This document shows, in pieces, positions 21,550-29,531 of a stretch of DNA of 64,000 nucleotides. This stretch comes from Pseudomonas sp. BCA17. GTDB lineage: Bacteria; Pseudomonadota; Gammaproteobacteria; Pseudomonadales; Pseudomonadaceae. The DNA lies in contig NZ_SGWI01000001.1 in NCBI RefSeq assembly GCF_004519405.1, positions 682,001 to 746,000 of the forward strand, written 5' to 3'. Under the pieces are notes generated by a model. The model saw only the letters and a list, made by a program, of their open reading frames with translations. It searched no databases and had not been told where the DNA came from. The translations under genes and the position numbers were made by a program. Positions within the stretch are counted from its first letter, which is position 1. Every line of letters begins with the position of its first letter.

Positions 21550-21564
21550 GCAGAAAGTGTGCCA
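21550..21564 (-). promoter_or_regulatory. Possible sigma54 promoter for the importer/deaminase cluster
   Basis: On the minus strand TGGCAC, five bases (ACTTT), then CTGC. The -24 half is perfect; the -12 half has C for the first T of TTGC. It points toward the binding-protein gene, 67 bases away. No activator is encoded in the cluster, so one from elsewhere would be needed. Confidence 0.4.
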
Positions 21565-21814
21565 TACGCGATAACAGAAACCTATGATCGGGATAAATCC
21601 TTTATAAATCAGCGCGCTGGTTGAATAGCGATAGAAGGCGTTGCGCCAGCACCCAGGATCTTCTTGCTACCCAATGCCCCACAACGCAGTGATTGCTCCA
21701 ACCGAGTGCGTCACCAGCGTGTTACCGCGCACCCTTCGAGTGCGCCCACACCGGTGCAAAAAACCCTGCGCTGGACTAGCCTTGGCAGATTCCCGCCCCA
21801 CAAGGACCGCAGTG

Positions 21815-22063
21815 ATGAAGCTCAGCCTTATTCTGGTTCTGCTCAGCTTTCTGGCCGCCGGCAGCGTTTCAGCCGCCAGCGACCGCCACGAATGCACGCA
21901 AGAACTGCAAAAACTCAAGGAAGCCTTCGACACCAACTACACCAGCCAGAATCACCACGGCTATCGCAAGGCAAAGGCCTCTCGGGACAATGAGGAATAC
22001 CGCAAATGTGCGAGCCAGGCCCGCAAGGAACGCGAGCGACTGGAGCGCGACCGCGACGTGTGA
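21815..22063 (+). CDS. Small secreted charged protein of unknown function
   Basis: An 82-residue protein with a convincing signal peptide (MKLSLILVLLSFLAAGSVSA) and a mature part of about 62 residues rich in Arg, Lys, Glu and Asn, ending in a run of alternating charges (ARKERERLERDRDV) likely to be helical. It has two cysteines (in HECTQ and KCASQ) that could form a disulfide in the periplasm. A longer frame from 21641 is rejected because the signal peptide begins at ATG 21815. I do not recognise the family. The thioredoxin-like gene follows 91 bases downstream. Confidence 0.7.
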   Translation: MKLSLILVLLSFLAAGSVSAASDRHECTQELQKLKEAFDTNYTSQNHHGYRKAKASRDNEEYRKCASQARKERERLERDRDV

Positions 22064-22074
22064 GACGCAGGTAC

Positions 22075-22090
22075 CTGTCAAGGTTGACAG
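22075..22090. promoter_or_regulatory. Perfect inverted repeat upstream of the thioredoxin-like gene
   Basis: CTGTCAA-GG-TTGACAG is a perfect seven-base dyad 65 bases before the start codon. Its right half contains TTGACA, a consensus -35 hexamer, as in MerR-family promoters. I could not place a good -10 at normal spacing, so it may instead be an RNA hairpin. Confidence 0.35.
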
Positions 22091-22154
22091 TAGACGCGGC
22101 AAATCCCTCGGCTTAGCGTTGGTCCGAAAACCATCCGCCGACAGGGACATCATC

Positions 22155-22511
22155 ATGGGAATCGCTAAAGGCGTCATTCGCAGCAATGAGGACTATCAAT
22201 CGGTACTGGCCGCGAACCGAACGGTGTTCCTGCTGTTTGTCTCAGAGACTTGCCCGGCGTGCTCGAGCGCCGTGCAGCTTTTTGAGCCCATCGCCAAAGC
22301 GTATGAGCGCAGGGTGAAGAGCCTGGTGCTTGATACGGCAACCACCCCGCGGCTTGAGCAGGTGACGGGCACCCCGACCCTGGTCACTCATGTGGATGGC
22401 AAACTCAAGGAAGTCGTCAAGGGGTTTGGCCCCTGGGAAACCCAGGAGCAAACCATCGAAGCGATATTCAGCCGCTATGCCCAACCAGGGGTATCAGGCG
22501 AACCTGCGTAA
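22155..22511 (+). CDS. Thioredoxin-fold protein with CPAC motif
   Basis: A 118-residue protein without signal peptide. Its core is a thioredoxin fold: [15 protein letters not shown] carries the redox pair Cys-Pro-Ala-Cys, VKSLVLDTA a central strand, and [14 protein letters not shown] the cis-Pro loop. It would act as a cytosolic disulfide reductase; the partner is unknown. I start at ATG 22155. Its 3' end overlaps the convergent terC gene by 44 bases. Confidence 0.85.
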   Translation: MGIAKGVIRSNEDYQSVLAANRTVFLLFVSETCPACSSAVQLFEPIAKAYERRVKSLVLDTATTPRLEQVTGTPTLVTHVDGKLKEVVKGFGPWETQEQTIEAIFSRYAQPGVSGEPA

Positions 22512-24036
22512 CCCGGCGCTCCTCCACCGCCGCCACCGTCAAGCGCCAGCCTGCATGCTCCAGGCTGTCCCCCACCGCAGGCAAGCGGTCGAGCAGGCTC
22601 ATCATCAGGCCGGCCAGGGTCTGATAATCCTCGGTCGCCACGGCATTGAAGCCGGTGCGCTGACGCACCAGGCTCAGGGTCAACGCGCCATTGGCCCGAA
22701 AGCTATCACCTTCCTCGACGATGTCCGGCCCTTCGATTTCGCTGGCATCGGGCAATTCGCCGGCAATGGACTCCAGAATGTCGGTCATGCTCAACACCCC
22801 CATGAAATCGCCGAATTCGTTGATCACGAAGGCAATGTGGGTCGATTCCTGACGCATCTGCTCCAGGGCGTTGAGGATCGAAAAACTCTCCAGCAAGTTG
22901 ATCGCACGGCGTGCCAGGTGCTCAAGGTCAGGTTGGTTGCCGGCCAGGTATTCCTTGAGCAACTCCTTCTTGTGCACAAAGCCCAGCGGTTCATCCACAG
23001 CACCGTGGCGGATCAACGGCAAGCGCGAGTAGGACGAATGCATCAATTTCAGGCGAGTCGTGTCGGGATCGTCCGCCAGGTCTATACAGTCGACCTTGGC
23101 CCGAGGCGTCATCAACGTGCGGATCGGCCGCTCGGCCAGTTGCAGCACACCGCTGATCATCACGCGCTCGCGTCGGTCAAACAACGGACCTTGGGTAGCG
23201 TCCGACTCCCCCAACAAATCAGCCACATCGTCATCCATGCCTTCTACGGCCAGGCTGCGGCCACCCAACAAGCGCATGACCGCATGGGCGGTACGCTGAC
23301 GAACCGGCAGCGTGCCTTGCGCCGACTTCTTGCGACGGGCACGGGCAATCTGGTTGAACAGTTCGATCAGGATCGAGAAACCGATCGCCGCATACAGGTA
23401 ACCTTTCGGAATATGGAAGCCCAAACCCTCGGCCGTCAGGGCAAACCCAATCATCATCAAGAAGCCCAGGCACAACATGATCACGGTGGGGTGCGTGTTG
23501 ACGAAGCGGGTCAGCGGTTTGCTCGCCACAATCATCAGCCCGATGGAGACGATCACCGCGATCATCATCACGGCCAATTCGTCAACCATGCCCACGGCGG
23601 TAATCACCGCGTCGAGGGAGAACACCGCGTCGAGCACCACAATCTGCGCCACGATCGGCCAGAACATCGCATAGGCGGCATTGCCCGTGCGCTGGGCCAC
23701 ATGGCCTTCCAGGCGTTCGTGCAATTCCATGGTGGCCTTGAACAACAGGAACACGCCTCCCAACAGCATGATCAGGTCACGGCCCGAGAAGCTCTTGCCG
23801 AACACCTCGAACAGCGGCTGGGTGAGGGTCACCAACCAGGAAATACTCGCCAGCAAGCCCAAGCGCATCAGCAACGCCAGGGACAGGCCGATCAATCGTG
23901 CACGGTCGCGTTGCTCCGGCGGCAGCTTGTCGGCCAGGATCGCGATAAACACCAGGTTGTCGATACCCAGCACCAGTTCCAGCACAATCAACGTCAACAG
24001 GCCGAGCCAGGCCGTGGGGTCCGCTAACCATTCCAT
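22468..24036 (-). CDS. TerC-family membrane protein with CBS pair and CorC/HlyC domain (YoaE type)
   Basis: A 522-residue inner-membrane protein. Residues about 10-230 are the TerC helices, with the conserved acidic [16 protein letters not shown] and [14 protein letters not shown] motifs. Two CBS domains follow (about 300-420), then the transporter-associated CorC_HlyC domain at the C terminus. TerC relatives export manganese or other metals and some act at the Sec translocon; CBS domains often sense adenine nucleotides. The transported ion here is unknown. A small reading frame ends directly before its ATG, and the 3' end overlaps the convergent thioredoxin-like gene. Confidence 0.9.
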   Translation of the reverse strand: MEWLADPTAWLGLLTLIVLELVLGIDNLVFIAILADKLPPEQRDRARLIGLSLALLMRLGLLASISWLVTLTQPLFEVFGKSFSGRDLIMLLGGVFLLFKATMELHERLEGHVAQRTGNAAYAMFWPIVAQIVVLDAVFSLDAVITAVGMVDELAVMMIAVIVSIGLMIVASKPLTRFVNTHPTVIMLCLGFLMMIGFALTAEGLGFHIPKGYLYAAIGFSILIELFNQIARARRKKSAQGTLPVRQRTAHAVMRLLGGRSLAVEGMDDDVADLLGESDATQGPLFDRRERVMISGVLQLAERPIRTLMTPRAKVDCIDLADDPDTTRLKLMHSSYSRLPLIRHGAVDEPLGFVHKKELLKEYLAGNQPDLEHLARRAINLLESFSILNALEQMRQESTHIAFVINEFGDFMGVLSMTDILESIAGELPDASEIEGPDIVEEGDSFRANGALTLSLVRQRTGFNAVATEDYQTLAGLMMSLLDRLPAVGDSLEHAGWRLTVAAVEERRVTQVRLIPLVGHSG

Positions 24037-24195
24037 TTACAGAGTCTCTTGAGCATGTTCAGAAGGCCGGGCACGGCAATACGCGGTCGATGGACCGGGC
24101 AAGGTCAAGAGGCGGAATACGGGGTGCTTCAGCGGGAACAGCGGCAGCGGTTGTCTTGGGGAAAGACGACTGGGGGGCTCCGAGAGGGTGTTCAT
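24037..24195 (-). CDS. Possible 52-residue leader reading frame directly upstream of the terC-like gene
   Basis: ATG at 24195 opens a 52-residue frame (starts MNTLSEPPSRLSPRQPLPL, ends RPSEHAQETL) whose TAA touches the terC ATG with no base between. It is rich in proline and leucine and resembles nothing I know. The candidate ribosome site AGGAC lies inside a perfect eight-base stem (24197-24223). Its position suggests translational control of terC rather than a functional protein, but it may also be chance. Confidence 0.35.
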   Translation of the reverse strand: MNTLSEPPSRLSPRQPLPLFPLKHPVFRLLTLPGPSTAYCRARPSEHAQETL

Positions 24196-24196
24196 G

Positions 24197-24223
24197 CAAG
24201 TCCTGAAATAACAAAAGGACTTG
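24197..24223 (-). promoter_or_regulatory. Hairpin covering the ribosome site of the terC leader frame
   Basis: On the minus strand CAAGTCCT, eleven bases, AGGACTTG: a perfect eight-base stem whose 3' arm holds the AGGAC that would bind the ribosome, one base before the ATG of the small frame. The arrangement resembles SD-sequestering thermosensors or leader switches. It does not look like the yybP-ykoY manganese riboswitch often found before TerC genes. Confidence 0.45.
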
Positions 24224-24344
24224 AATCGTACATTCGGAGCGCAAAATTCCTACAACGCAAAACTATTACAAGATCTGTAATGGCGGCTCAGCGACAACCA
24301 TGACGACGCTTCGCAGCCCTGTAACGCAATCACCACCCACCCAA

Positions 24345-24368
24345 TGAGGGAGCAGGCTTGCTCCCTCA
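24345..24368. repeat. REP palindrome downstream of sohB
   Basis: TGAGGGAGCAGGCTTGCTCCCTCA, a 24-base near-perfect palindrome of the GAGGGAGC class, 28 bases past the sohB stop. It probably also acts as a transcription stop. Confidence 0.7.
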
Positions 24369-24395
24369 ACGTACCGTCTGCAGGCTCAGAACACG

Positions 24396-25421
24396 TTACC
24401 AGAACCGCTGCTGGGTCAACCGGTTCCACCAGGTCAGCAGCACTCGGTCTACCGAGCCGCTGGCCGCCAGGCCCACACGTTCCTGCAGGCTTTTACGCTC
24501 GGCATAGTGCAAATGGAACACCTCGGCGGTCTTGGCCTTGGTAGCCAGGTATTCGTCGCTGGTCTGCAGCTCGTCGACCAGTTGCTTGTCGAGGGCTGCG
24601 ACACCCAACCACACTTCTCCGGTCGCCACTTCATCAATCGCCAGCTGTGGGCGGTAACGCGAGACGAAGTTCTTGAACAACTGATGGGTGATGTCCAGGT
24701 CTTCCTGGAACTTCTCTCGACCCTTTTCGGTGTTTTCGCCAAACACCGTCAAGGTGCGCTTGTACTCGCCGGCCGTCAGCACTTCAAAGTCGATATCGTG
24801 CTTCTTGAGCAGGCGGTTGACGTTGGGTAATTGCGCCACCACCCCGATGGAGCCCAGGATGGCGAAGGGTGCACTGATGATCTTCTCGCCGATGCACGCC
24901 ATCATGTAGCCGCCGCTGGCCGCAACCTTGTCGATACACACGGTCAACGGCACGCCCGCCTGACGAATACGCGCCAATTGCGACGATGCCAGACCATAGC
25001 TGTGCACCATGCCGCCACCGCTTTCCAGGCGCAGCACCACTTCGTCCTTGGGCGTGGCCAGGCTCAGCAGCGCAGTGATTTCATTGCGCAGGCTCTCGGT
25101 GGCCGAGGCTTTGATATCGCCGTCGAAATCCAGCACAAACACCCGCGGCTTGGCCTCGGGCTTCTTCTTGCTGGTTTTCTTTTCGGTTTTGCTTTCGGAT
25201 TTGCGCAGGGCCTTGAGCTGGTCTTTGTCGAGCACGCTCGACTCCAGGCGCTCACGCAAGCCCTTGTAGAACTCGTTGAGCTTGCTGACCTGTAAGTGGC
25301 CGGCGGACTTGCGACGGCCTTTGCTGCGCAGGGCCGCAAAACTGATCAGTACCACCAGAATAGCGACCACCAGGGTGACGGTCTTTGCCAGGAAACTCGC
25401 GTATTCAGCCAGAAAATCCAT
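24396..25421 (-). CDS. sohB: Inner-membrane signal-peptide-peptidase-like serine protease SohB
   Basis: Membrane-anchored protease of the SppA/SohB S49 family, 341 residues. It has an N-terminal transmembrane helix (about residues 8-28), a basic linker rich in Lys (about 60-85), and the protease domain: DFDGDIKAS at the start, catalytic Ser in the ASGGYMMACIG segment, and a Lys in the region that completes the Ser-Lys dyad. Length is close to E. coli SohB (349). Active site faces the periplasm. Single gene, divergent from the phosphatase gene. Confidence 0.93.
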   Translation of the reverse strand: MDFLAEYASFLAKTVTLVVAILVVLISFAALRSKGRRKSAGHLQVSKLNEFYKGLRERLESSVLDKDQLKALRKSESKTEKKTSKKKPEAKPRVFVLDFDGDIKASATESLRNEITALLSLATPKDEVVLRLESGGGMVHSYGLASSQLARIRQAGVPLTVCIDKVAASGGYMMACIGEKIISAPFAILGSIGVVAQLPNVNRLLKKHDIDFEVLTAGEYKRTLTVFGENTEKGREKFQEDLDITHQLFKNFVSRYRPQLAIDEVATGEVWLGVAALDKQLVDELQTSDEYLATKAKTAEVFHLHYAERKSLQERVGLAASGSVDRVLLTWWNRLTQQRFW

Positions 25422-25637
25422 GTCGCTCCTTCAAGGACAATTATCAAGGACGATTAATTGAATGTGCGCCAAGCGCAGATGCCCTCAGCATACCGACGGC
25501 ACCGCCTTCGGGCCAGTGCTCAAACCGCCAGCAATGGCCCTCTAACGCACTTTTAAAACAAGCGTATGTTTTTTCATTGACAGCTCGCAGGCATCCTCAT
25601 AACCTCGCCAGACTTTCAACGTACCGGGAAAACGGAC

Positions 25638-26348
25638 GTGGGCAGCATCTACCTGATTCGACATGGCCAAGCCTCCTTCGGTGCAGACGACTACGACGTC
25701 CTGTCGCCCGTCGGGGTGGAACAAGCTCAAGTGCTCGGTCGTCACCTGGCCGACCTGGGCCTGACATTCGACCGCTGCATCGCCGGCGACCTGCGTCGCC
25801 AGCAGCACACCGCCCGCGCCACCTTCGAACAGTACGACGCCCTCGGCCTGCCGGTGCCGGCGCTTGAAATCGACAGCGCCTTCAACGAGTTCGACGCCGA
25901 CGCAATCATCCGCGCCCTGCTTCCCGATCTTCTCGACGCCGAACCCCACGCCCTCGACATCCTGCGCAATGCCGCGCAGAACCGCGGCGAATTCCAGCGC
26001 ATCTTCGCGTTGATCATCGAACGTTGGCTGGCCGGCACCTACGACCCACCGGGGCTGGAAAGCTGGCTGGGATTTGTCGAGCGCGTCCAGGGTGGGCTGC
26101 AGCGCATCCTTGAAGCAGCCGACAACACTCACAAGATCGCCGTGTTTACCTCCGGCGGCACCATCACCGCCCTGCTCCACCTGATTACCCGAATGCCTGC
26201 CGCCCAGGCCTTCGAATTGAACTGGCAAATTGTTAACACCTCGCTCAACCAGCTGAAATTCCGCGGTCGCGAGGTGGCACTGGCTTCCTTCAACAGTCAT
26301 ACCCACTTGCAATTGTTGAAGGCGCCGCAGCTCATCACTTTCCGATGA
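25638..26348 (+). CDS. Histidine phosphatase family protein (phosphoglycerate-mutase-like)
   Basis: A 236-residue cytosolic protein with the family's phosphohistidine motif LIRHGQASFG at residues 6-15, the second-Arg region GDLRRQQHTA, and a late TSGGTITALLH stretch that carries the second catalytic position. The start is GTG at 25638; no good ATG lies upstream. The substrate is unknown. The SCP2 gene follows 55 bases downstream and the two may form an operon. Confidence 0.88.
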   Translation: MGSIYLIRHGQASFGADDYDVLSPVGVEQAQVLGRHLADLGLTFDRCIAGDLRRQQHTARATFEQYDALGLPVPALEIDSAFNEFDADAIIRALLPDLLDAEPHALDILRNAAQNRGEFQRIFALIIERWLAGTYDPPGLESWLGFVERVQGGLQRILEAADNTHKIAVFTSGGTITALLHLITRMPAAQAFELNWQIVNTSLNQLKFRGREVALASFNSHTHLQLLKAPQLITFR

Positions 26349-26403
26349 ACTGCGGCCAACCGTGACCCCAAGGTCACTGGACTCACCCTAAAGGATCGAA
26401 ACC

Positions 26404-26718
26404 ATGACTGACGTAGCTAAAGCCGTAGAAGCAATGAAGGCCAAATTCAACCCAGCTGCCGCCGACGGCCTGGACCTGGTGTTCGGTTTCCGTATCGATG
26501 ACACCCAGAACTTCTCGCTGGTGGTTAAAAACAACACCTGCGAACTGCTGGAAGGCGAAAACCCAGACGCCCAAGTGACCCTGGTCATGGACGGCGACAC
26601 CATGAAAGGCATCGTCAGCGGCGAGACCGACGGCATGCAGGCATTCATGGGCGGCAAACTGCGCACTGAAGGCGACATGATGCTGGCCATGAAGCTGAGC
26701 GAACTGTTCCCTTCCTGA
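26404..26718 (+). CDS. SCP2 sterol-binding-fold protein
   Basis: A 104-residue protein made entirely of an SCP2-like lipid-binding domain: FRIDDTQNFSLVVKN, then ENPDAQVTLVMDGDTMKGIVSGE, then a helix with AFMGGKLRTEGDMMLAMKLSELF. These proteins bind fatty-acid-like ligands in a hydrophobic tunnel; the bacterial role is poorly known. GGATCG lies before the ATG. A palindrome follows the stop at 26736. Confidence 0.9.
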   Translation: MTDVAKAVEAMKAKFNPAAADGLDLVFGFRIDDTQNFSLVVKNNTCELLEGENPDAQVTLVMDGDTMKGIVSGETDGMQAFMGGKLRTEGDMMLAMKLSELFPS

Positions 26719-26735
26719 GTGCACTGAAGCGCTAT

Positions 26736-26757
26736 TGTGGGAGGCCCCCCTCCCACA
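26736..26757. repeat. Palindrome between the convergent SCP2 and glycosidase genes
   Basis: TGTGGGAGG-CCCC-CCTCCCACA, a perfect nine-base stem with a four-base loop, filling the 40-base gap between two convergent genes. It is a shortened REP that probably serves as a two-way terminator. Confidence 0.7.
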
Positions 26758-26758
26758 T

Positions 26759-29398
26759 TCAGCCGGTGTTCGGCTGCAGCAGCAACGCCACCAACGCACT
26801 CCATCCCGTCTGATGGGATGCGCCCAACCCCCGCCCCGTTTCTCCATGAAAATACTCATGGAACAACACCAGATCCCGGCTGGCCGGATCTGCCTCCAGC
26901 TGCGCATACCCCGCCATCGACGGCCGCAGGCCATTTTCATCCCTCAGGAACAGACGGGTCAGGCGCTGACTCAGGCTGTCGGCTACTTCATCCAGGGATG
27001 ACAGGTAACCACTTCCCGTCGGGTACTCCACCGAGAAGTTATCCGCGTAGTAGCGATGAAACTCGCGCAGCGACTCAATCAGCATGTAGTTCACCGGCAT
27101 CCACAACGGCCCGCGCCAATTGGAGTTGCCGCCGTAAAGGCGTGAATCGGATTCGCCAGGCTGGTAGCGCGCGCAAAGGGTGTCGCCATTCATCTTCAGC
27201 GCCAGCGGCTGTTCGGCAAATGCCTTGGACAGAGAACGCACGCCAAACGCCGAGAGGAACTCATCGTCATCGAGCATGCGTCGCAACAGATCCTTGGTGC
27301 GTTCCCCACGCAACAACGCCAGCAACAAGCGGTTGCCCTGCCCCGGTTCATTCCAGCGTGACACCAGCCTGGCCAGGTCCGGCCGATGCTTCATGAACCC
27401 CAGCAAGCGCTCGCGCAAACCTTGCAAGCCTTCATGCTCACGCTGCTCCAGCACCAGCACCGCAAACAGCGGCATCAAGCCGACGATGGAGCGCAGGCGC
27501 ACCGGTTCGTTCTGGCCGTCGGGGCGGTGCAGCACGTCGTAGAAAAACTGGTCCTGCTCATCCCACAAGCCTTCGGCGCTGTCGTCGACGCGGTTGATCG
27601 CGCCGGCGATATACAGGAAGTGCTCGAAAAACTTCACGGCGATGTCCACGTACACCGCATTGCGCTTGGCCAACTCCAGACCGATGCGCATCAGGTCCAA
27701 GGCATAGGCGGCCACCCAGGCCGTACCGTCGGCCTGGTCCAATTGGTAACCCGGCGGCAGTGCAGCGGAGCGGTCGAACAAGGCGATGTTGTCCAGGCCG
27801 AGGAATCCCCCCTGGAACAGGTTGCGCCCCTCGGCGTCCTTGCGGTTGACCCACCAGGAAAAATTCAACAGGAGCTTGTGGAAAATCCGCTCGAGAAAGT
27901 CCATGTCGCCCACGCCGGTCAACGCTTTTTCCTGCTGATAGACCCGCCAACTGGCCCATGCGTGCACCGGCGGGTTGGCGTCGTCGAAGCGCCACTCATA
28001 GGCAGGCAATTGGCCGTTGGGGTGCATGAAGCGGTCTTTCACCAACAGCAGCAGCTGTTGCTTGGCGTACCCAGGGTCGATCAGCGCGATCGCCACCGCC
28101 TGGAAGCCTTGGTCCCAGGAGGCGTACCACGGGTATTCCCAGGTGTCGGGCATGGACAGGATGTCGAAGTTGGACAGGTGCCGCCAATGGGTATTGCGGA
28201 TATGCAGGCGCTCGGGCGGCGGCGCGGGTTGGGCCGGGTCACCGTCGAGCCATTGGTTCACGTCGAAATAGTAGAGCTGTTTGGACCACAGCAGACCGGC
28301 CAGGGCCTGGCGTTGCACATTACGCGCATCCTCATCGGCGATGCCGCGCTGCAAGGCCCCATAGAAGTCATCAGCCTCCTGACGACGCTGTTCGAAGAGC
28401 TTGCGCGCATTGACCTCGGGCGCGTCGGTGGGGGCAAAACGCAGGTACAGGACCTTGCTTTCCAGACCCGCTAACTCAAGGACAAATCGCGCCGCGACTT
28501 TGGTCCCGCTGTCACGGCGAATCGCCGATTGCAGCGCACCCACCACGTAATCGTTGATGCCATCCTTGAACGGCCCCGAGGCCGCCAGCCCATCCAGCTT
28601 GGGGTAGTTGGTCTCGTTTTCGCAGAACAGCCATTCCACGCCCTCCTGGCCCCAGGCGCTGAGGTGGCGATCGGGCAGTTCGCGGTGACAAGCCAGCACC
28701 TGCTCACCGGTCAGGGTCAATCGTGGCTTGGGTGCATCCTCGGTCCAGCTCCAGTCATTGCGCGCCCAGAGCTGGGGCAACACCTGCAAGCGCGTCGGCT
28801 GGTCCGAACGGTTGTGTACCGTGACGCGCATGAAGATATCGTCGGGTTGGTGCTTGGCGTATTCGACACTGACGTCACAGTAGCGGTTGTCTTCGAACAC
28901 GCCGGTATCGAGCACTTCGTACTCGGCATCCTCCAAACCGCGCCGGGCGTTTTCGCTGATCAGATCGTCGTAAGGAAAGGCCCCGTGGGGGTATTTGTAG
29001 AGCATGCGCATATAGGCATGGCTCGGCACGCCGTCGACGAAAAAGTACAGTTCCTTGACGTCTTCACCGTGGTTGCCCTCGGCATTGTTCAGGCCGAACA
29101 GGCGCTCCTTGATGATCGCGTCCCGCTCGTTCCACAGGGCCAGGCCCAGGCACCAGCGTTGCGCCTTGTCGCTGAACCCGGCCAGGCCGTCTTCGCCCCA
29201 GCGATAGGCACGACTGCGGGCATGCTCGTGGGGAAAGTAGGCCCAGGCATCACCGTCGGCGCTGTAGTCTTCACGCACAGTGCCCCATTGGCGCTCACTG
29301 AGATAAGGGCCCCATTCGCGCCAACGCTCGGCATCCGGGGTCGCCAGGCGCTGGCCTTCCAGGGTTTCAAGGATGTGGGTTGCGGGCATGGCCGTCAT
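26759..29398 (-). CDS. Large glycoside hydrolase, MGH1/GH63-like (alpha/alpha barrel glucosidase)
   Basis: An 879-residue cytosolic protein. The N-terminal part begins ATPDAERWREWGPYLSERQWG and carries YFPHEHARSRAYRWGEDG; the C-terminal half is the (alpha/alpha)6 barrel with SWDQGFQAVAIALIDPGYAK, SWWVNRKDAEGRNLFQGGFLGLDN, GNSNWRGPLWMPVNY and FHEYFHGETGRGLGASHQTGWSAL. These are landmarks of mannosyl-oligosaccharide-glucosidase (GH63) relatives. The bacterial substrate is unknown. I choose ATG 29398 because GGAGG lies six bases upstream; frames to 29410 or 29485 are possible. No transporter or regulator is next to it. Confidence 0.85.
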   Translation of the reverse strand: MTAMPATHILETLEGQRLATPDAERWREWGPYLSERQWGTVREDYSADGDAWAYFPHEHARSRAYRWGEDGLAGFSDKAQRWCLGLALWNERDAIIKERLFGLNNAEGNHGEDVKELYFFVDGVPSHAYMRMLYKYPHGAFPYDDLISENARRGLEDAEYEVLDTGVFEDNRYCDVSVEYAKHQPDDIFMRVTVHNRSDQPTRLQVLPQLWARNDWSWTEDAPKPRLTLTGEQVLACHRELPDRHLSAWGQEGVEWLFCENETNYPKLDGLAASGPFKDGINDYVVGALQSAIRRDSGTKVAARFVLELAGLESKVLYLRFAPTDAPEVNARKLFEQRRQEADDFYGALQRGIADEDARNVQRQALAGLLWSKQLYYFDVNQWLDGDPAQPAPPPERLHIRNTHWRHLSNFDILSMPDTWEYPWYASWDQGFQAVAIALIDPGYAKQQLLLLVKDRFMHPNGQLPAYEWRFDDANPPVHAWASWRVYQQEKALTGVGDMDFLERIFHKLLLNFSWWVNRKDAEGRNLFQGGFLGLDNIALFDRSAALPPGYQLDQADGTAWVAAYALDLMRIGLELAKRNAVYVDIAVKFFEHFLYIAGAINRVDDSAEGLWDEQDQFFYDVLHRPDGQNEPVRLRSIVGLMPLFAVLVLEQREHEGLQGLRERLLGFMKHRPDLARLVSRWNEPGQGNRLLLALLRGERTKDLLRRMLDDDEFLSAFGVRSLSKAFAEQPLALKMNGDTLCARYQPGESDSRLYGGNSNWRGPLWMPVNYMLIESLREFHRYYADNFSVEYPTGSGYLSSLDEVADSLSQRLTRLFLRDENGLRPSMAGYAQLEADPASRDLVLFHEYFHGETGRGLGASHQTGWSALVALLLQPNTG

Positions 29399-29483
29399 TG
29401 AATCCTCCATCACTGACACAGTGAGGGGCAGTGTAGAGCCCAGCCGCGCCCGGATGCACATGAAGTCTGGTTTTATGACCGCC

Positions 29484-29513
29484 AAAAAAAGAGGCCGCTT
29501 ATCAAGCGGCCTC
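29484..29513 (-). terminator. Intrinsic terminator of the oprD-family gene
   Basis: GAGGCCGCTT-ATC-AAGCGGCCTC, a perfect ten-base stem with a three-base loop (29491-29513). On the minus strand a run of seven T follows (A7 at 29484-29490), which gives a textbook terminator 18 bases after the porin stop. Confidence 0.9.
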
Positions 29514-29531
29514 TGTTTTCCCAGCGCGTTC

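Larger units (their letters stand above)
21484..21814. other. Intergenic control region between the importer operon and a small secreted-protein gene
   Basis: A 331-base stretch without a gene between divergent transcription units. The part nearest 21483 holds a -24/-12 promoter-like sequence and a palindrome, listed separately. The rest (about 21600-21810) is more AT-rich at first and then ordinary; I see no further motif in it. Confidence 0.6.

Noticed and set aside
24195-24300. yybP-ykoY manganese riboswitch before the terC-like gene
   Set aside because: The sequence lacks the conserved core loops of that riboswitch as I remember them; only a simple hairpin is seen.
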